From assembly GCA_026724425.1 (NCBI GenBank), contig JAIUCV010000396.1:1-64000 (forward strand): DNA of 64,000 bases, written 5' to 3'. The notes below the pieces were generated by a model. The model worked only from the letters and a program-made list of their open reading frames with translations, was not told where the DNA came from and did no database searches. Of this stretch, positions 34,903 through 47,000 are shown in pieces. Position 1 is the first letter of the stretch. Every line of letters starts with the position of its first letter. This DNA comes from Erythrophleum ivorense. Lineage: Eukaryota; Streptophyta; Magnoliopsida; Fabales; Fabaceae. The translations under genes and the position numbers were made by a program.

Positions 34903-37278
34903 AATTGGTGGTGCAAGAATTGTATGTGGGTTGATACGGGATGCATGATTTCGTGGAAACTTGGAGGGTATTTGAAGGCGTGGGGGAGAATTCAAAACCG
35001 AGCTAGTGAGGAATATGAAGCTCGTGAAATATAAGAGCTCTTCATCACGAGGATCCTTTGTTAAGGGAGCGAGCGAAACAGAAACGATAAGGGAAATGAT
35101 TCGGAATTGAGGAGCTGAGGAGCTTGCTGTCAGCATCACGAGATGCTTAGGTTAGCTTTAATAGAAGCTTAAGTAGCCGTTAGTTTCAAATCCTCCGAAG
35201 CCTCTGTCGTTCACTTGTAGATACTAGATAGTGGCTATTTTCTACAAAGGCACCATAAATCTATCGTGCGAATTACAATTTGATGCTTGCTCTGCTGCGT
35301 TCGGTATCTGTGGCTCCGTCTTTCGCGGGATGAAGTATTTTAGAATTAGCAAAACTTAATTAAACTGTGATAGAGAACCTTTTATATAGTTATACGAGCC
35401 CAATTACTTCACAAATTAAAGGAATACAATTCAAATGCTCAATTGGGTAACAAAGATACACTACGCCTCCACATTAAATTCTTCAAATCGCGTGGAATTA
35501 GGAAAACTGTTAAATAATTAACGTTATATATAAACACTATATATAGATATAAAAATAACTATATATCTTTATAGGTAATTTAGCTTTTTTGTTTTAATAT
35601 TTGATATTTCTCGTCAAATTAACAATTTGTATGACTAATCCAATAACTTTTACATTAAGTATTTTTTATATTACACTAATCTGACTCTGAATTAGTGAAT
35701 TTCTATACTTGGTAGACAAAAATCCAAACAACGAGCCGTAACTTATTGGTCTGGGGCTTGTCCAATCTGATTGACGTGAGTCTGTTAGGTTCTCGCTGTT
35801 CGATGTCATCGCCAACGCTGGCGGTGCAAACAAGAGAACAAAACTGGGATTGACTCTCTGCACCGACATTAAACTGCCACCGTATATAGAGAGTACTTGA
35901 TAAACAAACATTTGCATTTTAAGGTTGCAAGCAAAAAAATCATCATACTGATAACTAGTCAGATAAAAAAAAAATAATAATAAACGGCTTGTTTGGTTGG
36001 TTTGGGCAAAAAATTAAAAAATAAAATTTGATAAAATTTTATTTTTGTCTTTATAATTATTATTTAATATTATCTATCAATTATTATTTAATTATTAAAA
36101 ATAAAAATATTATAAATATTTTCTATTTATAAAATTATATTTTTTTAATTTTTGTTTTTATTTTTTATTTTTAACATACCAAACGGGCATTTAGCAAGGG
36201 TAAGGAAACGCTAACAGAATACTAACACTACCGTTTACCTAGAACCGCTATTTTAACACTGCCATTAAGGACATGTATCATTTCCCACACGTTGTCATTC
36301 CATAGAAGTTTCAGCTATTTATGTCAAAAGATGATGTGTCATTTCTCCAATGCGAACCTCAGCACCATTAGAGTTCAATTTATCCAAATTAAATGAAAGA
36401 AATGAAGCCTTGAAGACATAATTTTGATTAGCTAATGGTAAAATTCAATGTACCCGTTTCCTTTTCCAAAGAAAATGCCAGAAACATAAACAACACAACC
36501 CAGAAAAAACAATTGTGGAGCGAAACAGCTGATGGTTTCTGCTATAGCAAGCTACAAATTCACGTAAGTGTGTAGAGCAGAATGATGCTACTCGATATAC
36601 CGAAATGCTTGTATAACATTTCAATTCAGCTATGGAAAAATGGACCACAGAGCCAAACAACTGGAGAAGTAGTTAAGAAAAAGACATTCTTTCGCACGAT
36701 ATTTATCAAAAGAGGGTCTCAGCATTGACTGGCAATTGCACAAGAAAATGGAAGATATGAAGACCGATTACTTTATAGTCTATCTTCGGAATGTTAGCCA
36801 AGCCTCAAGTTAAGGTCTCAAGTAACTTGCCCAAGCAGCACTGATCCACCAGCGAAATGATACATCATTCAAAAAAACAATTGAGCTGAAATTTCCATGC
36901 CTTTACTCTCGTCAGTGAAAGAAAATGATGGCGGAACTTGTTCAAGTTTAAAATTAATCATAAACTCAATCTTCGTTTTTATTTCCTATGTGAATCAACC
37001 TGACAAAAAATAATCTGTCAAAGAAATTATTGAACCTTGCAAAATACTATCATGGGAACCCCTAAGGAGAATACAGATGCAGAAATCGGAAAATCCTATA
37101 TAAAAAATGTATAAAGCTGAAAATATCTCTCCTGGGTTTTCAATGAAGGAGCCTGTTATCCGCAGTAAGCATACCAAGATCCCAGCAGCAATTTGTACCC
37201 GCAACTCTTCAGAGAAAGCATTTCTCCGAGTTTCAATAGAACATTTCAGAACTCTGCAGATGCATTTCACCTTTCTTC
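34903..37278. other. Subtilase promoter and MUR3 3' region
   Basis: The 34903-35330 part is leader and promoter of the subtilase. A MITE-like repeat sits at 35986-36188. Near 36430-37278 is transcribed-looking, less AT-rich sequence, probably the 3' UTR of the MUR3-type gene, without an ORF that looks real. Confidence 0.5.
35986..36188. mobile_element. AT-rich MITE-like element
   Basis: The left end GGCTTGTTTGGTTGG and right end ACATACCAAACGGGC are imperfect inverted repeats around an AT-rich core rich in ATTATTTAAT. It is about 200 bases long with no ORF. The target duplication is not evident, so the class is unknown. Confidence 0.5.
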
Positions 37279-39114
37279 TCATGATTGATCTCTTTGCTCA
37301 TTTTTGTAAGAATTTTTTGCAGCTTCTGCAGAGGAATCATTGGAATCTCCACTACCATCCTTTGGTTTCGAGAAGAAAGGATCCCATTCATGAGGTCCGA
37401 CCTCGCGCTGTCCCTCTTCCAAAAGTGCATATTTCCAGCTATTCTCCTCTATGAAGTTTTCATCTGTATGACCTTCAATGATATCCTTTCTCAAATTTGA
37501 AACCTTGTCAATAATTGCTTGTACAGCAACATCAAAGGCATCGTTAAGAGTTTCCAGTTTAGAGCGAGGATCTGCATATACTAGTCTTGGAATGAGACTA
37601 ATGACCTCCTCTCTCATGATTTTCACTTGCTCAGGAGATATCTCATTAAGCCTATCCTCTATACTGACATTCCTCTTACGAATATCGTCCTCTGGAATGA
37701 AGACAGAATACTTACTATAATTCTTAGGAAGATGCCAAGTATATTGTGTATATGCTGAACCTGGATGGAAGAAGACAGGTATACAACCAGCCAAAATTGA
37801 ATCAAAAGCAGATCTTCGTGTGTATGAATCACCCTGGGGTTGCAGGCAGAAAAGTGAGCTCTGGAACATCTTCATTATACTGCTCGGAGAATGACATTTG
37901 CTTTCACCAAAGTCGCATTCCAGCAGCTTACAAACCGGTGACCGCTTGCATTGGTCGATTATCTTCCCCCTGATTGACTTGGGGTTGCCAGGACGTGGGG
38001 CTCCAGCAAATGAGAAAAGCCACTTCCTCTCCAGTCGGCTCATTCTGTCCTGCCAAATGAACACATCAGCATCTTTAGCAGGGTGAAAGTATGTTGGATA
38101 TGGAATACCGAAATCGTTTGCATTCCAGGGACTGGATTCAACCACAAGCATGGACATATTCTTTGCTGCTGGTAAAAACAGAAGTTTACTGCCCCAGTCT
38201 GATTCTTCATCAGTCAGTCTCCGGAAATCCCATGTTATCCGTCCTGCAACAAGGAAATGATCTCTACCATTCATTATGCCCCACTCTGGCCTCTTCATAA
38301 GCCAATCAACCAGATCAAGCGAAGCTGCATCCCTCATTGAAATATTGTAGCCCCAAAGATAACGTGCAATATCAAATCCAGCATAGAAGGGAACAAAAAT
38401 CGCGGCAGCAATAGAGGAATCCTTTGTCAAGCATTCATACTGCTTCATCCGATTGTTGAATATTACATCAACAGCAAACTGATTAGTAGCATACCACCCA
38501 GTGTCTGAGAAAACCCCTTCAACATTCTCGAGTGGAGGACCAAGCCCAGCATTAGTGGTGAACTTACACATATTTGTCCATAAACTCAAACTCCTGCATT
38601 CTTTCAACATATCCTCGTTAAACCTGGAAGGAAGGTCATGCACATAAATATACCTCCCTCCACAGGGGTCACTCTTGTTTTCAGCAGTCCTCATTGCTCT
38701 CATAAAGGGGTAATTCTTTTCAGGGCTTTGAACTTGAGGAGCATCATTATTTTTTGGGGGGTTCTGAAACTGACGAGCATCATTATTTTTTGGTGGACTT
38801 TGAACATCATGGACGCCAATCTTTCTTGGAGGGGTTTGCACAAGACGGGCATCGGGTACCTGGAATGGGGTAGATTCATGGTTAATGGGACCGCCTTGTA
38901 ATTTCGTGGATTGATCAACATCGCCACCTCGAAGCACTACAAAATGAAAGTACAATAACAGAAACCACAAAAAGCCAGACAAGGATGCCAAACAGCAAAG
39001 CCGAGAATTTTGATTCTTTGCCGTTCCTTTCTCCATTGGCTCAGGGAGAACGCTCGCCGTAGGGCGGCGTCTCATTTCATTCCAATTCCAATCCAAAACC
39101 AAATCCCGAGTCAC
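37279..39114 (-). CDS. MUR3: Xyloglucan galactosyltransferase, MUR3 type (GT47)
   Basis: Single-exon gene of 611 residues; a second in-frame Met at residue 14 (39075) is also possible, and the likeness to Arabidopsis MUR3 begins there (MRRRP..EPMEKG). It is a type II Golgi membrane protein: short cytosolic tail, signal anchor at about 39-61 (CCLASLSGFLWFLLLYFHFVV), a Pro/Asn-rich stem with three 12-residue repeats (95-130, DNA 38725-38832), then the exostosin-family GT47 domain from Cys151 (CGGRYIYVHDLPSRFN) to about 510. Conserved blocks include FTTNAGLGPPLENVEGVF, IFVPFYAGFDIARYLWGYN, WLFSFAGAPRPGNPKSIRG and FCLQPQGDSYTRRSAFDS. MUR3 adds galactose from UDP-galactose to a specific xylose of xyloglucan in the Golgi. 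The C-terminal tail is acidic and hydrophilic. The frame is intact. Confidence 0.95.
   Translation of the reverse strand: MTRDLVLDWNWNEMRRRPTASVLPEPMEKGTAKNQNSRLCCLASLSGFLWFLLLYFHFVVLRGGDVDQSTKLQGGPINHESTPFQVPDARLVQTPPRKIGVHDVQSPPKNNDARQFQNPPKNNDAPQVQSPEKNYPFMRAMRTAENKSDPCGGRYIYVHDLPSRFNEDMLKECRSLSLWTNMCKFTTNAGLGPPLENVEGVFSDTGWYATNQFAVDVIFNNRMKQYECLTKDSSIAAAIFVPFYAGFDIARYLWGYNISMRDAASLDLVDWLMKRPEWGIMNGRDHFLVAGRITWDFRRLTDEESDWGSKLLFLPAAKNMSMLVVESSPWNANDFGIPYPTYFHPAKDADVFIWQDRMSRLERKWLFSFAGAPRPGNPKSIRGKIIDQCKRSPVCKLLECDFGESKCHSPSSIMKMFQSSLFCLQPQGDSYTRRSAFDSILAGCIPVFFHPGSAYTQYTWHLPKNYSKYSVFIPEDDIRKRNVSIEDRLNEISPEQVKIMREEVISLIPRLVYADPRSKLETLNDAFDVAVQAIIDKVSNLRKDIIEGHTDENFIEENSWKYALLEEGQREVGPHEWDPFFSKPKDGSGDSNDSSAEAAKNSYKNEQRDQS
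38725..38832 (-). repeat. Three 36-base coding repeats in the GT47 stem
   Basis: Encodes PPRKIGVHDVQS, PPKNNDARQFQN and PPKNNDAPQVQS in tandem, followed by the partial unit PEKN. It lies between the signal anchor and the catalytic domain, a region free to vary in length. Confidence 0.85.
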
Positions 39115-39486
39115 ACTCCAACAGCTACATCAATAAAATATCAAGACAAAAAGAGTGCATTGCGAAATTAAGAGCACAAAAGTCACAGGAATCACAATCG
39201 CCGAGTCTGTCAGATTTCCTAAATAAATCTCATTTTTAACCAATAAAACAAGATTTGACAACCAAATCAGAAAAATCAGTAGAAATTACCAAAGAAAGCT
39301 CGAAAGAAAGAGAGAGGGAAACAGTTACTCACGGAGAGAGGTTTTGCAACTAAAGAAAGATCTAGACTCTCAAGAAGAGGATTTTGCAGAGAGGGAGCAA
39401 GCGACAAATCCAGAGAGCAAATGTAAAATAGGTCGATAAATGTGCGCGCGCGCGATAGAGAGAGAAAGAGAAGGGGACGGAGGTTC

Positions 39487-39565
39487 ACGTTAGCAACGTG
39501 CGCCGGGGATCACGTCGTGTCGGTGGCCTGAGGCGTGTGTGACACGCGCCAAAATAGAGTGACGT
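39487..39565 (-). promoter_or_regulatory. GC-rich promoter patch with four ACGT cores upstream of MUR3
   Basis: ACGT occurs at 39487, 39496, 39512 and 39562, in the only GC-rich stretch for several kb, about 370-450 bases before the start codon. ACGT is the core of bZIP-type sites. A (GC)n run at 39442-39453 lies nearer, probably in the leader. Confidence 0.4.
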
Positions 39566-39710
39566 GTCGCGCTCTTGAAAGTGAGGCTGCCCCCCGAGGT
39601 GCGTTTCCGATGAATGTATGGGTTCAGCAATTGGAAGACGCCAATTACGACGCAGTTTCTACATCTACACGCCGAAACCAAAGGTTGGACTGAGACCCGA
39701 AGGGTCCACA

Positions 39711-39734
39711 ATATTATTATTATTATTATTATTT
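39711..39734. repeat. (ATT)n microsatellite
   Basis: Seven to eight ATT trinucleotides at the distal edge of the MUR3 promoter. Confidence 0.85.
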
Positions 39735-41909
39735 TAAAGGACATGCCCTAAACCTGATATATCAGCCAAAAGACTGAACAAAAAAATTTGGGAGCTTAGA
39801 AGTTAAAATTAATTCAATATAATGCACGTAAAAGAAGTAAAATTTGAAGAACCTATTCCATATTTTAATTATATTTCTTTCTAATTCACTGAAAAAGAAA
39901 CTTATTTCTTTTGCATTTATAGATAATGTAAATTATAATTTGTTATAAAAATATTGATATCAAAGCTTTATAAGTATACTAATTTTATAGGTTCGGTGCC
40001 ATTCTAACCAAGTTATTAATGCATACAACCAAATTACACACTATAGGGTCATAAGATCAGTAATAACTATTATTAATCTTTAGACATATAAAGATACCAA
40101 GTCTAAAATATAGAAATAAGACATTTCTGTCCTAGACAAACTTTTATTCAAAGGTAATCATAGACAACTACTTTTCTCTTTTAATTACGAGAAAAAGTCT
40201 ATTATATCTAATTTTTAAGAACGAGGCAATACAGTATTTTTAAGCTAAGTCAAATTTCTTTATTCTTTCTTTCTTATATTCTTGATGTCAACAAAAATAA
40301 TATAATTTGTTATTATACAAAAAAGTACAACATCTTAATACTAGAGAATTAGGGGGGGAAATGAGATAAAGATATAATTTACATGCATCAGTACCCTATG
40401 ATATTTATGTTTAATAAAAATATTATTTGAATCAAATTTTTTGAATAAAATATGAAATGAAAGATTTGTTTTCATATAAATCACACAAAATATTGCTACT
40501 AATTTTTCCGTTTGTTGATAATAATTACAATATATAAGACTGCTTCTCCTTTTCTTGATCCCTCCTCCTCTATGTAAAGTGGTATCACTTTATCACATAT
40601 CATATTAGATAATTGAAAGGTTACTGCGTAACACATATATAGGACAGTATTATCAGTTATAGTAGACCTTAATATATTTCTAAATATGTTTTAATGTCAA
40701 ACTTTCACACTTACTGTTACTGAAGCATACTGATATTTTAATGTAATATATAAAAAATAGTATTAAAAATGTATTAGTATTTTATTTAATTAACATTATT
40801 ATCATTTGGTAGATAAATTTAAATGTTCTCATTTAACAGTTAATATTATTTCAAAAAAATTGCAAAAAGTCAATTTTAAGTTTCAAGTTTTTTTTGGACT
40901 TTCAAAATCAATAATTAGGTTTTCGAATTTTACATTCTAATAGATGGATTACTTTTTTCTATTTTATTGTCAATTCAAACATTTCATAATTAATGTAGCA
41001 AACTCCATTTGTTTCCTATTAAGGAGATGTTTGAAGTAGAAAATAATTAACATACAATAAAAATTAAGATAGATAAAAACTTGTTTGTAGGGATATGAAA
41101 GTTCAAGTAGTTAATTATTGAAGGTTTAAAAGACTATTTACAAATTATTTAAAAATCAAGGGATTTTTTTTATTAGCTTTAAATAAGTGAAATATCCACT
41201 AATTATAATTATCATAACTTTTATTGATAAATTGTTATATGAATTTAAAATAAGTACCTTAGCTCTTTGCCGAACAGTGTTGCCCAGTCTAAATTTGTGC
41301 CCAATTTTTTTTGAAAGAATTACTATTGAAGGTCATAAAAATAAATTATTTATTTTAAAAAGTTTATATTTTATAATTATTTAAAATTTATAAATAAGAA
41401 TTAATTGTACGTGAAATTGTTATTATTAAAAAAAATTAAGAGTTATTGGATTCTATCATTGACTTAAAATATTAAATTCTTTGATTTTGTGAAATAATGT
41501 TAAAATACAAAATTTTTAAGAATAAATATTTTAATTTTATGTTTTTAAACAGTAATTTTATTTCCAAACAAAAGGGCACTTACATCAAGGTGATAAATGA
41601 TGGCCAAATAGCAAGTATCTGTATAGAACACATAAAAGAAGGACAATTAAGCCATAAAGTTGAGTTAGATCTATCAGGAGCCATGTGACATTAGCAGTGG
41701 CGGTCAGCAGGATATTGAGACTGAGAACAACTGGCTAGATAGATAGATCTAGGTGGTCGCACCATTCTGTCTCCGAATTCACACAGTATTAACCAATGAA
41801 ATGGAGCCACGTCATTGATTAAGATACATTACCGATTCAAACGCGCTCAATCTCAATCTCCGCTAAAGATTTCCTTGATGTACGCGTTATTCTCCATTTG
41901 TAATTCTTT

Positions 41910-42139
41910 TAAGAAAAATTATAGTTTAAATTTTTTTAATTAAAATATTTATATTAAAAATTTTTGAATTTTAAAATTATTTAAAAAACTAAAAAACGGA
42001 AATTTTTAACTAAAAATTCTAAACTGTAATATTTGTGTAACTTAAATTTGTTGTTAATGAATCTGTTTAAATAATTTTAAAATTTAAAATTATTCAATAT
42101 AAATATTTTTAATTTAAAATTCTCAATTATAATTTTCTC
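41910..42139. mobile_element. AT-rich foldback MITE with arms of about 75 bases
   Basis: The left arm (41912-41990, starting AGAAAAATTATAGTTTAAA) is matched by the complement of the right arm (about 42060-42137). The matched part includes AATATTTATATT and TTTTAAAATTATTTAAA. A short unpaired centre separates the arms. No ORF. It resembles 22425-22680. Confidence 0.6.
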
Positions 42140-42911
42140 AATTTTTTTTACAAAAAATATAAACTTAATTTTGAATACCCTCACCCCACTCCAATGACAG
42201 CTCAGGGGGATATAAAGAAGAAGAAGATTGAATTCTACCCCAAAAAAAAAAAAAAAAAAAAAGAAATGAAAACAACAAAGCGGATGTCTTTAGCAAGGTT
42301 GTCGTTATGTGCATTTCATTTGGAAAGGAAAGCATTATGGAACAACGTCTTGCGGTTGGGCATCAGTGAGTAACATTCATCAGAATGGGGGCGACCTTTA
42401 ACTAGGACCATACATACATACACACACACACTAGCCATAATTCTATTCATTTATGGCAAAGTCGTAACACCATATCTACATCTTCAATGCGATTTTTTCT
42501 TTTGGCTGATAACATCACCCTAAAAGCCTCAATCAGGTGTTTTTCAATCATGTTCATCATTAAGTCAACACTCCATAAGTTGACTACAGAATTTTAAGAA
42601 AACAAGGTATCAAAGCGATTACAAGTTAACGTCCAACACCAACATAATATTGAAACCCTACAATACTATGAATGTAACATGCCTTCGTTTGGAGTTAGTA
42701 TGCTATAGCACCTTAATTTTCAGGCTCCAATAGATTCTAGTTGAGGATAGCAGCAGCAAAAGAAACAGAAAAGCTAACAACAGTGACACACACAGCCTAA
42801 AACCAAGTTTATCCTTCCACTGGTTAAATTGATAATTTTATACTTAAATGTCTTTTAATATGTAAGAATATTAATTTCTAAATTATTTAAAAATACATTT
42901 TTTAATATAAG

Positions 42912-42931
42912 ATATATATATATATATATAT
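42912..42931. repeat. (AT)n microsatellite
   Basis: About ten AT dinucleotides in the spacer. Confidence 0.8.
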
Positions 42932-44073
42932 TACTATAAATAAAAATATCATAAATTTTAAATTTTTTATAGGTTTTAATGTCCAAATATTTGAAAGTAA
43001 GTTATACGAATATCTTTTAAATTTTGTTAAAATTATGTAAATATTTTTTATTTTTTAAAAATATATAAATTTTTTAAAATAAAAAATTATTTTATTCTCT
43101 AATTTAATTTTAAAATTTTTATTAAAATATTCTTTATTAATTTAAATATATATTTATGTTAAACAAACAAATTTTTTAAATGAAGAGTATTTTAATTAAA
43201 AATTTTAAAATTAAATTTATGTGTCAAGTAATTTTTTAGTTTAGAAGAAATTGTGTTTTAAAAATTAAAAAACATCTATATAATTTATTCAAAATTTTAT
43301 AAAAAGGAATGTACATACTTGAAAAATTGAAATTCTCATATATCAAACACCAATTCACGTCTAATGTTTCAGTTTCTCTATACCGCTATGGTAATTTCTC
43401 TTGAAAAAACCAGACTCTAAACTCTGACTTGGACCCCACTGGAGCTTAGCAGTAAACTTCCAGAAGTTTCCGGGTCTGTAAGTCCTTTAGTTTCTTTCCA
43501 GATGCTTTTCTTTTTATGGGCCTAGGCCCGTTCTATCACCATTTCTCCGTATACTAACTAACGCGAGCTACATCAACCTCATCAGGATATTTACCAAAAG
43601 GCAAGATAAGTTGCCAATTGTGACGAATGAGGATAGTTCACACCTAACTTGGACAAAATCTACCTCAGAGCATAAAAAATATAATGATATAAAGAATTCA
43701 CTAAATGAAAAGTAGATGGCACATATACTACCGCAAGAAATAGCTAGTTGTGGGATTTCTTCCATCCACCTTCAAGTCTTCAAAATAAAACTAATTCATA
43801 GGTCTCTCATCGTTACCTCGCTACCATGTAACATCAAATTGGACTAGTATGTCAAAAAAATCTGACTTTGACTTTGACCCAAAGGTGCATATTAAATGCT
43901 ACGCTCTGGAGTCGACAAGTATCAGATTTTATTTTCATTTTCAAGCATGGTCATGTATTGTACATTATGAATGAAATATACAAAAGTTGAGCCTTTCGGA
44001 GACTTTTGGACTCATAAATGAAAAGGCAATAACAGACTGAAAAATGATTCAGGATCAAACATACGAAAGTGTC

Positions 44074-47000
44074 TCATGGCCAAGGATCCGGTGAGACTCT
44101 TTCACTGATTGTGGAACCAAATTGTGGGCCTCCTTCACGGTACGAGAAAAGATACTCAATCGGGTACCCTTTCAGCTTATGAGGGACAATTCCAAGATCA
44201 TTGAAAGTAAAAGCTGCAAATTCCAACAAAAAAATTGAAAGATATGAGGAGGGGAAAAAAAATCCATACTAAGTCTTGGAATCAAGAAAGAAAAACCAAC
44301 ATGAAAAAAATACTGAAATTACCATTTGCTGAAACAACATTATCTGTGGTCAAAGCAAGGATCTGATCCAGATTGAATATGTTAGGATTGGGTAGCGGAA
44401 AGGGCACCTTTTTTAGGAATATTTCCCGTGGTGTTGCCAATGCCTGAAATGAATCATATCCTACATAAGTTACTAAAATGAAACTATACACACGTTATTG
44501 TCATTAGCGAACCAACTTGGGCATCATATCCCATCGGCATTTATAGTGACTTTCATATCCACAGCTGAAAACACAAAAACACCAAGGATAGCTAACAGGC
44601 AAATGACAACTGTAGCCACCCAGATACTACCATAAATGTACAGTAAAGTAACACATATCTTGCGAGATTTCCTACTTCTTTAACTTGTAAGTTTGGGGCA
44701 TTAAGCAAAATTTACTCCCCAGCCAAATTCACAGTAGAAGTTATTTGACTTGAGAACTATAGCATTTTTCAGCAAGAAATTACATCCCGCTCACATAATC
44801 AATATTGGATCACAGGAAAAGTAAAACACCACATTCAGTATCCCCAAAATTCTATGGATAAGAGATAATTAGAATTACATTCTATTTTGTTTATAAACAT
44901 GTAATTTATCAATCAAAGAAATCAAATATATGCATGCAATTGAAACTACAACCACACAAAACCAGAATTATTATCAATGCTGGCATGCTGACACCAATGG
45001 TACCTGCACACAAAACTAAGTAATCAAAAAATGATCAACACACCTTTGCGAAAGGAAAAGGAATTTTCACATATCGAGGCCGTTCCCGGATTGTGTCATA
45101 CATAAGCTCTGCCTGTATTCACACAAGGAGTCTACATCAATTCAACAATTTTGTCTTCCTTCTTTTCCCTAACAAGTACTATGTCTTGTTTTAAAAGAAT
45201 TATATGTCATACATCAATAAATAAAGAGATGAAGGCAAAGATTACCAATTCCTGGACTGTAAAGACCTCTGGACCACCCAGTTCATAAATCTTTCCCATG
45301 CTTGCGCCGTCATCCTTCAAAGCTGCAACAAGTGCAGCAGCGGCATCAACAACATATACAGGTTGGATTCTGCAATAATATCATTTGCCAGATTTCAGAA
45401 AAATACCAAGAAACAAGCATTTCAATGCCAAATGGCAGAACCACACACATCACAGTTCTATTCAGCAAAACACAGTAATTGCTCGATTGATAAACTACAT
45501 ACTTTGTGGTCCCATCTCCTATCAATGGAAGAAAGCTATACTTCTTCACAAAATGAGCCCATCGATTCAAAATCCGATCCTCTGTACCAATGATCCCAGC
45601 AGGTTTCATGATAGTGGCCTGTAGATGTACATGTTAAGAATTCTGATGTTAATGCTGTTGCAAGCTAACAAGCACAAAATTGCCCCAAGATGTGACAGTT
45701 TGAACACAAAATCACCACAAATGTTTTAACTTTGTGATTGAGAGTGAATTTTAATTCACCATCCATATGGACGCCAATGTATCTATTTTTTTTTTATTCT
45801 TACACATCCAGTCACATGTCAATAGTGTGTTGTGGCAGTGTTGGTGTCAGATACAGTAACACATTTGAAATAAGTGTGCCTGTGTTTTATAATTAATTAC
45901 CTATCAGTTATGGAACAACACTTAAAACAGGAGAATATGCATTTTCTGAAGAAATACGTAGTAGCAGCATTTAATGATATAAAACTTTCTATACCCAAAA
46001 AAATTATTCAGGAAACTGCCAGTGCCTCAAAGCTTATTTTTTAAAAAAAATGTTCGAAACCCAAATACAAAATAAACTCCAAAACCCTACAAAATTGGAT
46101 AACTTACTTTTTATCATTCATTAATTTATTTATAGAACAAGGAACATAGGTAATGCATTTGACTGTTAAAAGCAATATGTTCACTGATCTTTGGCTTCCA
46201 TTTCTGTCATTCAGGGAAATTTTTTTTTACACGGAAACAACCAGGTCTCAATCTGTTCCATCTTAAAATTTTCAAATGCAAAATAGATAATATGGCCCTT
46301 CAAAGTTCAGCTATAACAGAGGATAGCCAGCTGAGTTAATACATAATATTACTCAAAGGTCGCAAACTGCTCCACAACTAAGAAATAAAGGCACTAGAAG
46401 GACCATATTTTAGCTCAGAGTGTGATGAACTCAATGTACCTCCGGGAATTCATTTAAAATAGCTTCCTCTGCAGCAGCTTTGGCTCTCAGCATCCTGGAT
46501 GGAGATGAAAGGGATGCTCCTAAACAAGAAACATGAATAAATCTCATGATACCACCATGTTCTTTGGAAATCTGCATCAGTTCACATTATTTATGATTAT
46601 GACACAATAATTTCATATATAATACAACAAGAATTAATTATGTTAAGCAACTAAAACTTTACAACCAGAGACATATTCAATCCAAACCAAGCCCTGCAAG
46701 GCTCTGAACTGTTAAACATTAATATAGAAATTTATTTTGTTATTTTAATTATTTAAATTTGTTTTAATTTAGTCAAATAAAAGTTGTTTAGTGGATATTG
46801 TTGTTGTACGTATTTAGGGATTTAGTTAGCTGTTTTTGATCTGTTATTACTCTGTTAGTGGGTCAGTGTTTTTCCCTGAGTTCGTTGTATTTTTCCTCCT
46901 ATTTAAAGGCTGCACCCACTATAAATGAAAATGCAGAATTTCAGTTCACCTTATAGTGCCTCTTTTGTGTTTGATAAAATTCCTAAAAGCAATCTGTCTC

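Larger units (their letters stand above)
39735..44073. other. AT-rich spacer between MUR3 and NDUFA9
   Basis: No gene supported over more than 4 kb. An AT-rich foldback element sits at 41910-42139, an A-rich tract at 42241-42260 and a (TA)n tract at 42912-42931. The part at 43080-43310 resembles AT-rich sequence at 13480-13740 and 1690-1960. The segment 43380-44073 probably includes the 3' UTR of NDUFA9. Confidence 0.5.

Noticed and set aside
34903..35139. Upstream Met as the start of the subtilase protein
   Set aside because: The extra 79 residues have no family likeness and would put the signal peptide inside the protein.
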